From positions 528,501-592,500 of the forward strand of contig NZ_CP034235.1 in the NCBI RefSeq assembly GCF_009728935.1: a DNA stretch of 64,000 nt, in the 5' to 3' direction. Each line of letters starts with the position of its first letter. Position 1 is the stretch's first letter. Origin of the DNA: Paenibacillus psychroresistens (lineage in GTDB: Bacteria > Bacillota > Bacilli > Paenibacillales > NBRC-103111). The notes below the pieces were generated by a model, which had not been told where the DNA came from, did not search any database, and saw only the letters and a program-made list of their open reading frames with translations. This document shows, piece by piece, positions 52,394 to 61,195 of this stretch. A program made the translations under genes and the position numbers.

Positions 52394-53122
52394 ATGATTA
52401 CGTTTCGCGATGTCAACAAACATTACGGCAAATTTCACGTACTCAAGAACATTGATCTGCATGTGAAGCAGGGTGAAGTGGTAGTAGTCATTGGTCCTTC
52501 AGGATCAGGCAAAAGCACGCTGCTTCGCTGTATTAATCGCTTGGAACCAATTACGGATGGGGGTTTAGAGGTTGATGGAGTTAGCGTTAATCACAAGAAA
52601 ACCAATATCAATAAGCTGAGGCAAGAGATTGGCATGGTGTTTCAGCATTTTAATTTATACCCGCATAAAAAGGTCATCGATAATATTACATTAGCACCGA
52701 CGAAAGTATTGGGTATATCGAAGAAAGAAGCTGCAGAGACAGCGATGCTTTATCTAGAAAAAGTAGGGATACCAGAGAAAGCAGACGTTTATCCCGCTCA
52801 ATTATCCGGTGGCCAGCAGCAGCGAGTTGCTATTGCGCGAGGCTTAGCTATGAAGCCGAAGATTATGCTGTTTGATGAACCTACATCAGCGCTTGATCCT
52901 GAGATGGTTGGAGAAGTGTTGGATGTGATGAAGTCTCTGGCGCATGAGGGGATTACTATGGTTGTCGTCACTCATGAAATGGGATTTGCCCGTGAGGTGG
53001 CGGATCGAATTATTTTTATGGATCAGGGTCAAATTGTCGAAGAGGCAGCTCCGGCTGAGTTTTTCACGAATCCGCGTGAAGAGCGTGCTCGTGTGTTTCT
53101 CAGTCGTCTTATCAATCATTAA
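52394..53122 (+). CDS. Polar amino-acid ABC ATPase, GlnQ-like
   Basis: 242 residues. Walker [10 protein letters not shown], signature LSGGQQQR, Walker [15 protein letters not shown], switch VTHEMGFA, and [20 protein letters not shown], all typical of glutamine/glutamate transport ATPases. GGAGG precedes ATG 52394 by 8 bases. The ATPase heads the operon, followed by binding protein and two permeases. Confidence 0.94.
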   Translation: MITFRDVNKHYGKFHVLKNIDLHVKQGEVVVVIGPSGSGKSTLLRCINRLEPITDGGLEVDGVSVNHKKTNINKLRQEIGMVFQHFNLYPHKKVIDNITLAPTKVLGISKKEAAETAMLYLEKVGIPEKADVYPAQLSGGQQQRVAIARGLAMKPKIMLFDEPTSALDPEMVGEVLDVMKSLAHEGITMVVVTHEMGFAREVADRIIFMDQGQIVEEAAPAEFFTNPREERARVFLSRLINH

Positions 53123-53152
53123 AAATCAGTTCGTCGAGAGGGGATTTTCCAT

Positions 53153-54007
53153 TTGAAAATAAAATTTAAATTAGGTTTAGTTTTGATGTCGCTTATGCTT
53201 GTGTTGGTAGGGTGCGGTAAAAAGGATGATTCCACAGAACCAGCTGCTTCAGGGGCAGCAACGGTATCTCCTGCAGGAGATGCTGAAGCATCGAAAGCCA
53301 TTGAAGCCATCAAAAAGCGCGGGAAATTCGTCGTTGGGGTTAAGTACGATACCAACCTATTCGGCTTAAAAGATCCTGGAACAGGCGAAGTCAATGGATT
53401 TGATATCGATATTGCCAAAGCCATTGCAAAAAGTATTTTGGGAGACGAAACTAAAATTGAACTGAAGGAAGTAACCTCCAAAACAAGAATTCCGATGCTT
53501 AATAACGGAGATATTGATGCGATTGTAGCTACCATGACAATTACAGAAGATCGCAAAAAAGAAGTGGATTTCACGGATGTGTACTTTAACGCCGGACAAT
53601 CTTTACTGGTGAAAAAAGGCAGTCCAATTAAGAGTATTGCCGATTTGAAAAAAGGCACGAAGGTATTAGGTGTAAAAGGATCAACCTCAGTTAAGAATAT
53701 TGCTGAAAAGGCTCCAGATGCTACAGTACTGCAATTTGATAATTATCAAGATGCATTTACTGCGTTGAAAGCCGGTCAAGGGGACACGCTAACTACGGAT
53801 AATGCGATTCTGTTCGGCATGACTAAGCAGGATCCCAATTATGAAATGGTGGGTGGCAACTTTACCGATGAGCCTTATGGAATCGCTGTGAAAAAAGGCG
53901 AGGCTGCGTTTGCGAAGAATATTAGTGATCTCCTGACAGCAATGAAAGCCAGCGGAGAGTACGATAAAATTTATGAAAAATGGTTAGGCGAAAAACCAGC
54001 TAAATAA
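53153..54007 (+). CDS. Polar amino-acid ABC binding lipoprotein, Glu/Gln-like
   Basis: 284 residues. TTG 53153 is the start: GAGGGG lies 8 bases upstream and the signal peptide follows directly (MKIKFKLGLVLMSLML...VGC lipobox). Family 3 solute-binding protein: GKFVVGVKYDTNLFGLKDPGTGEVNGFDIDIAKAIAK, NGDIDAIVATMTITEDRKKEVDFTDVYF, and a C-terminal YDKIYEKWLGEKP. GKFVVGVKYD plus FGLKDP is characteristic of glutamate/glutamine binders (GlnH/PEB1-like). Confidence 0.93.
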   Translation: MKIKFKLGLVLMSLMLVLVGCGKKDDSTEPAASGAATVSPAGDAEASKAIEAIKKRGKFVVGVKYDTNLFGLKDPGTGEVNGFDIDIAKAIAKSILGDETKIELKEVTSKTRIPMLNNGDIDAIVATMTITEDRKKEVDFTDVYFNAGQSLLVKKGSPIKSIADLKKGTKVLGVKGSTSVKNIAEKAPDATVLQFDNYQDAFTALKAGQGDTLTTDNAILFGMTKQDPNYEMVGGNFTDEPYGIAVKKGEAAFAKNISDLLTAMKASGEYDKIYEKWLGEKPAK

Positions 54008-54016
54008 ATCGTTACT

Positions 54017-54049
54017 AATGGGGTGAGTGGCTTTGTCGCTCATCCCATT
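54017..54049 (+). other. Intercistronic hairpin after the binding-protein gene
   Basis: AATGGGGTGAGTG pairs with CGCTCATCCCATT (two G-T pairs) around a 7-base loop, no T-run. As at 45015, it follows a lipoprotein gene and precedes a permease gene. Confidence 0.65.
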
Positions 54050-54082
54050 CATTTCAAAAGGTAGATGAGGTGAGAGATAATA

Positions 54083-54733
54083 ATGCATTTTTCGATACTT
54101 TTTGATAATTGGGATGTCTTTCTAACCGGATTTGGCAACACTTTGAAGTCAAGTCTGCTTGCTCTCATTGGCAGCTTTATCCTGGGCAATTTCCTTGCGA
54201 TAATGAGATTATCCACTTATCGAATATTGAGAGTCATCAGCTCGGGGTATATCGAATTTGTTCGTAACATTCCGTTGCTTTTAATTGTGCTAATCTTTTT
54301 TCTGGCTTTTCCAAGCATGGGCATTCCTCTAGATGGTTTTACAGCAGGAACTATTGGGTTAACCGTATATACAGCTGCGTTTATTGCAGAGGTACTGAGG
54401 GCGGGGATTCTATCCATCGAATCAGGACAAACAGAGGCTGCAAGAGCTTCAGGCTTGACTTATTTTCAGACTTTAAGATTTGTAATTCTGCCACAAGCGA
54501 TCAAGATTGTCATTCCGCCGCTAGGCAATCAATTCTTAAACCTAGTTAAAAATTCATCTGTGTTAAGTATTGTCAGTGGTTTTGATCTCATGTATTACGG
54601 GGATATTATCGCCTCTGAAACCTTTGTCACTTTTGATGTTTATATTTTTGTAGCCGTGTTTTATTTAATATTAACTATCCCCTTGAGCTTTGCAGTCCGT
54701 TATATGGAAAGCAGACTTGCACGGAACTATTAG
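54083..54733 (+). CDS. Amino-acid ABC permease 1, GlnM/GltJ-like
   Basis: 216 residues, HisM-family. Signature YIEFVRNIPLLLIVLIFFLAFP and EAA loop SGQTEAARASGLTYFQTLRFVILPQAIKIVIPPLGNQ. Starts after GAGGTG. Pairs with the next permease as a heterodimer. Confidence 0.93.
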   Translation: MHFSILFDNWDVFLTGFGNTLKSSLLALIGSFILGNFLAIMRLSTYRILRVISSGYIEFVRNIPLLLIVLIFFLAFPSMGIPLDGFTAGTIGLTVYTAAFIAEVLRAGILSIESGQTEAARASGLTYFQTLRFVILPQAIKIVIPPLGNQFLNLVKNSSVLSIVSGFDLMYYGDIIASETFVTFDVYIFVAVFYLILTIPLSFAVRYMESRLARNY

Positions 54734-54752
54734 AGGGGCTTGGAGGGATATA

Positions 54753-55403
54753 ATGGATTTTGTTGGAGCCTATTCTGCAGATAATGTGTTGTATTTGTTA
54801 AAGGGATTTCTAATTACATTAGAGGTGGCCTTCATTTCTATTGTACTTAGCTTTCTGATTGGCTGCATATTGGCTATTGTGAGGTATGCGAGAATTCCTG
54901 TTCTAGCTCCTCTTGCAGCAACTACTGTGGAAATCATTCGTAATCTACCGCTGCTTTTAATCATCTTATTTGTCTATCTGGCTTTACCGGAAATAGGGAT
55001 TAAGTTCAGCATTATGGCTTCGGCTATTATCGCGCTTACCGTGTTCGAATCAGCAATGGTCTCAGAAATTATCCGCAGTGGACTAACCTCGATTGACAAG
55101 GGGCAGATTGAGGCGGGGCGATCATCGGGCCTTTCTTATATCCAAACCTTATGGCATATTGTGCTGCCGCAGGCGCTTAGACGTATGGTTCCTCCTATGG
55201 TGGGCCAATTTATTTCACTGCTTAAAGATACCTCGCTGACGGTGGTTATCGCACTGCCAGAGCTGATGCATAATGCCAATATTGTGAAAGGACATGCGAC
55301 TAGCTTTGTCATGCCGATTTTTATCCTAACTGCGGTTTTTTATTTTACGGTTAACTACTTGCTATCGATTTACTCCAAGAGGCTGGAGGTCAAGCATGCT
55401 TAG
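54753..55403 (+). CDS. Amino-acid ABC permease 2, GlnP/GltK-like
   Basis: 216 residues. EIIRNLPLLLIILFVYLALP and KGQIEAGRSSGLSYIQTLWHIVLPQALRRMVPPMVGQ are the family signatures. ATG 54753 is taken, behind GGAGGG; the frame is open upstream to 54690 but overlaps the previous gene and lacks a ribosome site. Last gene of the operon. Confidence 0.92.
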   Translation: MDFVGAYSADNVLYLLKGFLITLEVAFISIVLSFLIGCILAIVRYARIPVLAPLAATTVEIIRNLPLLLIILFVYLALPEIGIKFSIMASAIIALTVFESAMVSEIIRSGLTSIDKGQIEAGRSSGLSYIQTLWHIVLPQALRRMVPPMVGQFISLLKDTSLTVVIALPELMHNANIVKGHATSFVMPIFILTAVFYFTVNYLLSIYSKRLEVKHA

Positions 55404-55411
55404 AGAAGTAA

Positions 55412-55440
55412 TTGACACAGTTGATACAAAGATATACTAT
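55412..55440 (+). promoter_or_regulatory. Promoter of the GntR/LacI-type gene
   Basis: TTGACA (55412-55417), 17-bp spacer, TACTAT (55435-55440). It lies just after the permease stop codon, so the regulator has its own transcript. Confidence 0.7.
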
Positions 55441-55481
55441 AATCTTGATAATAGTTATGCATGAGAGAAAGGGTTATCCCA

Positions 55482-56585
55482 ATGACGGTTACTTATGCAT
55501 TTGAGAAAATTATGCAGGATATTCGCACAAGAATCCTCAGCAGGGAATGGACGACTAGCACCCGGCTGCCATCTAGCAGGGAATTTGCCCAATATTATGG
55601 AGCTAGTGTTAACACGGTTGAGAAAGCGATTAAGGAACTAACAACCGAAGGTTTATTGAAAAGAGATAGCCGAAGAGGAACCTATATAGAGACGGGTATT
55701 GTGTCACAGGGGATGCATAATCATTCGGGCTTAGTTGCCGCTTTTGTGATTGGGATTGAAAATCCACAGTGGTCCAGTGCGTTAAGAGGCATTGAAGATG
55801 TACTGCATACATACGGATTCCATTTATTAACCTCGAGTGATGAAAGTAATTTTGATAAGCTCGAAACCTTAGTAAAAGGAGCCATATCCAAAAAAATTGA
55901 TGGTGTGATCATGTGCCCTATTCTGGAGCATGGCCAAGAAGGCAGGAATCAACGAATTTGCCGTTTAATTCAGGATAGCGGGATCAAGGCTGTGTTCTTG
56001 GATCGCTATTTATATGAGCAGAATATCCCCTATGTGACGAGTGATAATGCAGCAGGTGCGTATAAATTAACTAAGCAGCTAATCGATAAAGGCCATCGTC
56101 GAATATTATTTATTCGCAATTCTAACTTAAGTACATTCAATGAGCGACTATTGGGTTTTAAGCAAGCATTAAGCGATTCGGGAATTGAGTATTCGGATGA
56201 ATGGGATGTATTAATTCCAACCCAATATGAGGATTTTGGCAATGAGTTTGCCCTGTATAGCTCCACCTTTGAACGTAAAATGAAAGAAATAAATTTCACA
56301 GCGGTATTCACAGCTAATGATCAGATAGCAGAAGCGGCAATTAAAGCTTTTGAGCAATTAGGCTACAAAATTCCTCAGGATGTTTCCATGGTTACTTATG
56401 ATTCAGCGAACATTAATCTTAGGCTTAAATATGATTTGGTAGGCGCCACTCAGCCTTTTTATGAAATGGGACAGCTAGCAGCTAAGCAAATTTTAAATCT
56501 TATTGAAGGTAAGGATACTCAGGTTGTGTTCGGACAAATCTGCAAATCAGTCATAAATCCAGGAAGCTCGATAGCTTCCGTTTAA
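55482..56585 (+). CDS. GntR-type regulator with LacI-like sugar-binding domain
   Basis: 367 residues. N-terminal GntR winged helix (YAFEKIMQDIRTRILSREWTTSTRLPSSREFAQYYGASVNTVEKAIKELTTEGLL) and C-terminal periplasmic-binding-protein fold of the LacI/AraR type (VAAFVIGIENPQWSSALRGIEDVL, IDGVIMCPI, HRRILFIRNSNLSTFNERLLGFKQAL, AVFTANDQIAEAAIKAFEQLG). ATG 55482 has AAAGGG 8 bases upstream; ATG 55461 has none. The effector is unknown, probably a sugar. It may act on the neighbouring Gfo/Idh/MocA gene or on sugar genes elsewhere. Confidence 0.9.
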   Translation: MTVTYAFEKIMQDIRTRILSREWTTSTRLPSSREFAQYYGASVNTVEKAIKELTTEGLLKRDSRRGTYIETGIVSQGMHNHSGLVAAFVIGIENPQWSSALRGIEDVLHTYGFHLLTSSDESNFDKLETLVKGAISKKIDGVIMCPILEHGQEGRNQRICRLIQDSGIKAVFLDRYLYEQNIPYVTSDNAAGAYKLTKQLIDKGHRRILFIRNSNLSTFNERLLGFKQALSDSGIEYSDEWDVLIPTQYEDFGNEFALYSSTFERKMKEINFTAVFTANDQIAEAAIKAFEQLGYKIPQDVSMVTYDSANINLRLKYDLVGATQPFYEMGQLAAKQILNLIEGKDTQVVFGQICKSVINPGSSIASV

Positions 56586-56601
56586 TAGTCATGAAAGAGT
56601 G

Positions 56602-56629
56602 AAACCCCGATCCATTGCGATCGGGGTTT
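56602..56629. terminator. Bidirectional terminator
   Basis: AAACCCCGATC (56602-56612) pairs perfectly with GATCGGGGTTT (56619-56629), between convergent genes. Confidence 0.88.
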
Positions 56630-56653
56630 TGCATATAACTCTATCCATGCTCA

Positions 56654-57286
56654 TTATTCAGTTGCTGCCTCTGCCGCATGTGAGTCCTTAATTTGATATA
56701 AGGCTTGGATGATCGGATCAGCAGGATCACGGTTCATTAAATGCAAGGTGAGCAAATAATGAAGCGGAATAGCGCAAGTGTTATTGCCGTCAATAATGCT
56801 GACGAAGCTCGCTTCAAGTACAGGGCCGTGATCTTGATTAAGTCCAAGATCTACCAGCACAGGCTCAGGGTCGAATTCTTCTCGTACCGATTGAGCACAA
56901 TGCGGGATGATGTATTTGTCGAAAATTTCCTTGGCATCGTCTTCCGTTTGAGGGGGATTAGGCAAAGGCTTGCTTTCCGGACTATCTAGCAAATCGACGA
57001 AGAAAGAGGAGAGCCACATCGGTGCATGTGGTTTGGACTGAAACTGATGTACCAATTCCGCGAGGAAAAAGCCACAGGTATATGTTTTTTCATCTTCTTC
57101 TAACGTGAATGCCAACATAGGGCCGTGCTGCTGATGCTGGCCAACCTGACCAGCCACTGTATGCTCTGGGAACTGCTCTTTCAAAATTCCTTGAATAAGA
57201 TTGAACACATTTGTAATTAATTCGGTTTCTTCTGGATTAGGGCCTGGCTGCGCTTGGTTTAATTCTTTAATTTCATTATCAGACAT
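56654..57286 (-). CDS. Hypothetical protein with an internal duplication
   Basis: 210 residues, acidic, cytoplasmic, family not recognised. Two halves resemble each other: HQQHGPMLAFTLEEDEKTYTCGFFLAELVHQF and NQDHGPVLEASFVSIIDGNNTCAIPLHYLLTLHL share HGPxL, TC and a Leu-rich helix, so the gene arose by duplication of a ~90-residue unit. The start is ATG 57286, behind AGGAGG; the upstream ATG at 57313 lacks a site. Confidence 0.75.
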   Translation of the reverse strand: MSDNEIKELNQAQPGPNPEETELITNVFNLIQGILKEQFPEHTVAGQVGQHQQHGPMLAFTLEEDEKTYTCGFFLAELVHQFQSKPHAPMWLSSFFVDLLDSPESKPLPNPPQTEDDAKEIFDKYIIPHCAQSVREEFDPEPVLVDLGLNQDHGPVLEASFVSIIDGNNTCAIPLHYLLTLHLMNRDPADPIIQALYQIKDSHAAEAATE

Positions 57287-57401
57287 AGATACAAACCTCC
57301 TTGAATAACACAATCATATCATGAAATAAGATTGGATGCGAAGGAACGAATTTACTGTCATTAAAATACGTCTATCTTTTATTGTCAGAGCTTGTCCTGC
57401 T

Positions 57402-57515
57402 TTAGTCATTAACATCGTCATTAGTTAATGATAGCCCAGACGCTACATTATAATAGTGTAAATGTGGTGAAGTGGCATCAAGAATGGTGTTATCTAGATC
57501 TATTCCAATGTGCAA
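57402..57515 (-). pseudogene. N-terminal remnant of a HAD-family nucleotidase
   Basis: A 37-codon frame from TTG 57515 (GGAGG 8 bases upstream) reads HIGIDLDNTILDATSPHL followed by NVASGLSLTNDD and a stop. DLDNT is HAD motif I (DxDxT), and the whole stretch looks like the opening of 5'-nucleotidase/HAD phosphatase proteins. The rest of the ~190-residue protein is absent from the next bases in all minus frames that were read, so this is a truncated relic. No other feature was seen between 57287 and 57556. Confidence 0.65.
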
Positions 57516-57556
57516 ATTAACAACCTCCGACTCTAACTATAAACGTATTATAGCAT

Positions 57557-58489
57557 CTAATACAGCCGTTCCCTAAGCTCAATCGCCAGCTTTAATGAAG
57601 CAATGGCGTAGTCTAGTGAAATTAATGATTCAGAGTTGTTATGAAAACATTGAACTGCATGCTCCAAGCTCTTTTCATAAGGATTTACACTATTCAAGGC
57701 AAGCATCTGCTGTCCCGATGAAGTATATTCATATAAAGCTGTTTGGATCGGGTCACGTGCATCACTTTCATGAAATACAAGCTTAGCCTGCTCAAAGTAA
57801 GCTTCAAAACTAACCGTAAATGGGAAGGCAGCTGGCATTCGGGAAGAAACGATAATTTCTGCAAATGTTCCATGATGCTGATAGCTTGCTCTAACATGCG
57901 CCTGCTTTTTATCCTCCGCTTCTGCACCCCAAACATTACTCAGATTAGTCGCTCCAAACAGCCAAGTTAGAAAATCCAATTCATGAATCATAAGATTTGT
58001 TGTGATCGTGTTTAAGCCCAGATCGCCCCACATAGGGGAGGTTTCTCTTTTTAAAGTGAGAGAGAGGAGCTTGCCATATTTCTGGTTTTGTATGGTTTCT
58101 TGAAGATAAGTATAGCTCGGTTCAAATTTAATAAACTGGTTGACCAGCACTCTTTTGCCAGATTGTTCTTCTGCTTGCTTCATGGCAAGTGCATCTTCAA
58201 GCTCCAGACAAACAGGCGTTTCACAGAATACGTGTTTACCATTCTTAAGTGCCTCAATCGCATATTGGCTATGCAAATGAGAAGGCAAACAAATATCAAC
58301 AACAGTGATTTCGGGATCCAAAAGAATATCGTCGATGCTATTGGTCACCTCAATCCCAAGGTCTGCCTTCAGTGTTTGAAGCTTCGTTTCGTTCCTTCCG
58401 AAAATCACCACTCTATCCACGTGATCCATCTTACGTAATAGTTCAGCATGATACGATCCAAACCCTGTTCCTATAATTCCGATATTCAT
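57557..58489 (-). CDS. Gfo/Idh/MocA-family oxidoreductase
   Basis: 310 residues. N-terminal Rossmann fold GIIGTGFGSYHAELL (GxGxxG), then TVVDICLPSHLHSQYAIEALKNGKHVFCETPVCL, where ETPVCL replaces the usual EKPxxx, so the catalytic lysine position is Thr here. C-terminal alpha/beta domain with LMIHELDFLTWLFG. Usually NAD(P)-dependent sugar or polyol dehydrogenases; the E-T-P variant occurs in a subset of the family whose activity is less clear. Monocistronic, divergent from a WYL regulator. ATG 58489 has a GGAG-type site upstream. Confidence 0.9.
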   Translation of the reverse strand: MNIGIIGTGFGSYHAELLRKMDHVDRVVIFGRNETKLQTLKADLGIEVTNSIDDILLDPEITVVDICLPSHLHSQYAIEALKNGKHVFCETPVCLELEDALAMKQAEEQSGKRVLVNQFIKFEPSYTYLQETIQNQKYGKLLSLTLKRETSPMWGDLGLNTITTNLMIHELDFLTWLFGATNLSNVWGAEAEDKKQAHVRASYQHHGTFAEIIVSSRMPAAFPFTVSFEAYFEQAKLVFHESDARDPIQTALYEYTSSGQQMLALNSVNPYEKSLEHAVQCFHNNSESLISLDYAIASLKLAIELRERLY

Positions 58490-58597
58490 TTTGCAGCAGC
58501 TCCTTCGTTTTAGTTCTAATGATAAGCTTGTATTGTTGACAACTGTATGTCCATAATAAAACTAGCGTTAATAAAGTGGCTAAATGGGGGCCTAAAT

Positions 58598-59566
58598 ATG
58601 AGATTGCATCGTTTAATAGCGATATTAATATTGATTGAATCAAGAGGACGGATGAAAGCTAAGGATCTCGCGTTCGCATTGGAAACTTCGACGCGTTCGA
58701 TTTATCGAGACATTGATATTCTGGCTGAAGCAGGAATTCCGATTGTTACTACCACTGGGCCGAGTGGCGGAGTCTACCTTATGGAGGGATATACAGTTAA
58801 TCTGAAGCAACTTAATGGGGAAGATGTTGTGAATCTGTACCTTACGGGAATGGGCATCTATACGGGTGATCAGACTGAGTCCGGCATGCAGCTCAAAAAT
58901 GCGCTGCTGAAATTAGAGAAAACATTGCCAGACTCTTATCAGTCAGATATCCAAAAAGCCAAGCGACGTTTTTATTATGATGATACCCCGTGGTGGACAG
59001 AACGTATTGTGATACCCTGTCTTGAAGCTTTGAGAATAGCCGTTTGGAGGACGCAGAAGCTATTGATTCAATATAGTAAGGTTAATGGCGATTCCTCCAT
59101 GCGCAGGCTGCATCCATATGGTCTAGTAGTTAAGAAGGCAGATTGGTATCTTATTGCTTATTGCGAGGCAGCTCAAGAGATTCGAACATTTAACTGTGCG
59201 AGAATCGTTAAAGCTGAACTGATAGAAGGGGATTTCGAGATTCCGCCAGACTTTTCATTAGAGAACCATTGGAATTTACAAGACACATTATTCAAACAAG
59301 TGTGTAAAGAGGATGAATATTACCCTGTGATAATCAAACTGAGTAAGGATAATGCGGAAGTGTTGCAGCGAGTGGAGGTTATTCAGTCTATTCAGGAGGA
59401 AACGCAGCTGCAGGTAACGATAAATATGTATAGCTATGAAGCAGCATGCCTTGGTATTATGGATATTATCGGGCAGGCTGAAATAATAGAGCCAGAGATA
59501 CTTAGGCAATATGCTAAATCCCAGATCAATCGGATTCAGGATTTGTACACAAAAATTTGTTTATGA
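58598..59566 (+). CDS. WYL-domain HTH regulator (YafY/DeoR type)
   Basis: 322 residues. N-terminal DeoR-like HTH (LHRLIAILILIESRGRMKAKDLAFALETSTRSIYRDIDILAEAGIPI, then TTGPSGGVYLMEGY) and C-terminal WYL domain (LLIQYSKVNGDSSMRRLHPYGLVVKKADWYLIAYCEAAQEIRTFNCARI) followed by a WCX-like extension. WYL domains sense nucleic acids or small ligands. ATG 58598 is preceded by GGGGG. It is divergent from the Gfo/Idh/MocA gene, which is therefore a possible target. Confidence 0.92.
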   Translation: MRLHRLIAILILIESRGRMKAKDLAFALETSTRSIYRDIDILAEAGIPIVTTTGPSGGVYLMEGYTVNLKQLNGEDVVNLYLTGMGIYTGDQTESGMQLKNALLKLEKTLPDSYQSDIQKAKRRFYYDDTPWWTERIVIPCLEALRIAVWRTQKLLIQYSKVNGDSSMRRLHPYGLVVKKADWYLIAYCEAAQEIRTFNCARIVKAELIEGDFEIPPDFSLENHWNLQDTLFKQVCKEDEYYPVIIKLSKDNAEVLQRVEVIQSIQEETQLQVTINMYSYEAACLGIMDIIGQAEIIEPEILRQYAKSQINRIQDLYTKICL

Positions 59567-59610
59567 AGCTATGTTTGTATTATGATGGTAATAGAGAAGA
59601 GGGTGCGATA

Positions 59611-60456
59611 ATGGATTTAAAAGAAGCCTATGAAATTATGGATCTGACAGAAGATAGCAGTATAGAAGAATTAGAGAAGCGATTTGATTTTTTTGTAAGA
59701 AGAAACCGTGGAAAAACCTCGGAAGAAGATGTAACTGAGTCAGAAAAGATGATTAAAGCATACAAAACCATTAAGGATGCCAAGCGGCAAGGTGAGATTA
59801 ATAAATACAATGACGCCAAGTTTGGAACCAATATCCGCAAGAAAGAGCGTTCGGAGAAAAGGGAGCTATTCTGGCTCCATCATCGTTGGAAGGTCATTGC
59901 AATTGTTGTGGGTATTGGAATATTGTCCGTGGTAGGCAACATTGTAATCAACAGCATCAAACAGGCTAACTTGCCTAAGCCAGCGCTTGAAATTATGATG
60001 TATGGAGATTACTATGGTGGAAAAGATGAGGATTTGCAAAAAGCCATATTGACTAAATATCCGGATTGGAAGCGCGTTAAAGCGATTGTTAATTATTTGC
60101 CAGGGGAATCCTCCAATTCAATGGATCCTGCTTTTGTACAGAAAAGCTTTGTGGTGCTGGCTACCGAACGTCCAGATGTGTATATCCTTGATAAAACCAC
60201 CTTCCAAACCATGCTGGCACAAAATACATTAGTTAGTATGGATGAATGGAAAACGGAGCTGGGTGCTCAATACACTGCGAGTCAGTTAATAACTGGCAAA
60301 CAGGAAACCGATACAGAAGCTCATGTATATGGTGTGGATATTACGAATGACCCGATGTGGAAAACGTTAGGGCTGGAATTAAATGATAAAATTGCAGTTC
60401 GAAGCATGAAAAAGGTAAATGAGGCAAACGCCAAACGCTTTATTATAAATTTTTAG
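59611..60456 (+). CDS. Membrane protein with a J-domain-like N-terminus
   Basis: 281 residues. Residues 1-67 follow a DnaJ-like helical pattern (KEAYEIMDLTEDSSIEELEKRFDFFVRR and IKAYKTIKDAKRQGEINKYND), but the HPD tripeptide that activates Hsp70 is absent (the loop reads RRNRGK), so it may not be a DnaK co-chaperone. A transmembrane helix follows at about 93-116 (VIAIVVGIGILSVVGNIVI), then an extracytoplasmic domain of ~165 residues with PDVYILDKTTFQTMLA that is not recognised. Ribosome site AGAGGGTG. 44 bases after the WYL gene, probably in the same transcript. Confidence 0.75.
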   Translation: MDLKEAYEIMDLTEDSSIEELEKRFDFFVRRNRGKTSEEDVTESEKMIKAYKTIKDAKRQGEINKYNDAKFGTNIRKKERSEKRELFWLHHRWKVIAIVVGIGILSVVGNIVINSIKQANLPKPALEIMMYGDYYGGKDEDLQKAILTKYPDWKRVKAIVNYLPGESSNSMDPAFVQKSFVVLATERPDVYILDKTTFQTMLAQNTLVSMDEWKTELGAQYTASQLITGKQETDTEAHVYGVDITNDPMWKTLGLELNDKIAVRSMKKVNEANAKRFIINF

Positions 60457-60469
60457 GTGAAGTAAGCAA

Positions 60470-60507
60470 AATAAACCTCCAGACCATTATGGTTTTGGAG
60501 GTTTATT
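60470..60507. terminator. Bidirectional terminator between convergent genes
   Basis: AATAAACCTCCA (60470-60481) pairs perfectly with TGGAGGTTTATT (60496-60507); the loop also pairs ACCAT/ATGGT. Confidence 0.85.
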
Positions 60508-60528
60508 ACACCCCTTCTCTCTTGAAAA

Positions 60529-61155
60529 TTACGATTCTCTTATAATTAAAAAAATAACACCTAATACCGTTAAATGAGCTGGGTAAAAACTTCTCCATAA
60601 CCATCTAGGAATTTGTATGTTATCAGCTGCCTTGTATAACCAAGGTGCATAGACAATAAATAATGTTGCTATGATACTGAAAAACTCTGTTACCCATCCT
60701 TTATAAAAAACAAAGATGATGTTAAGTAACAAGTGACTAAGCACCATGTAGCCGCCCTTTGTGTATCTGAATATTAGAACCAAAATCAAACCGTATAGAC
60801 CATAATCGAAGTTCAACACTTCCAGCATGACGGCTAAACCAGTAATGACAGGTATTACAAGCCATTTCCACTTATCCAGCAAGTATAAAGTGACTATACA
60901 CACTAGCAGCGTTGCAACGGCATTAAAACCCATTATACCCAGGGCTAACATAAAGGGAAGCTGCGATATTGCCGCTATTAACAAAAGCCTTAACATGTAC
61001 TTCTTCAAATCCCTTGTATGCTTATAGCCCACAACTATGCAATATGCATAGATCGGAAAAGCTAACCTCCCTATTATCCTCCATATCAATTCATTTTTAA
61101 AAAATATAATTCCCATGTGATCCGATAACATAGTGAGCATAGCAACAAATTGCAT
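60529..61155 (-). CDS. TraX-family membrane protein
   Basis: 208 residues with seven or more transmembrane segments. The family opening [14 protein letters not shown], then [43 protein letters not shown] is typical TraX (PF05857). TraX of the F plasmid acetylates pilin; chromosomal homologues in Bacillota are of unknown substrate. Read with DUF2920 upstream (41 bases away), so the two genes are probably co-transcribed. Confidence 0.9.
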   Translation of the reverse strand: [208 protein letters not shown]

Positions 61156-61195
61156 TCACTTCCCCCTTTCATCCCTGGCATCGCATATCCGTATA

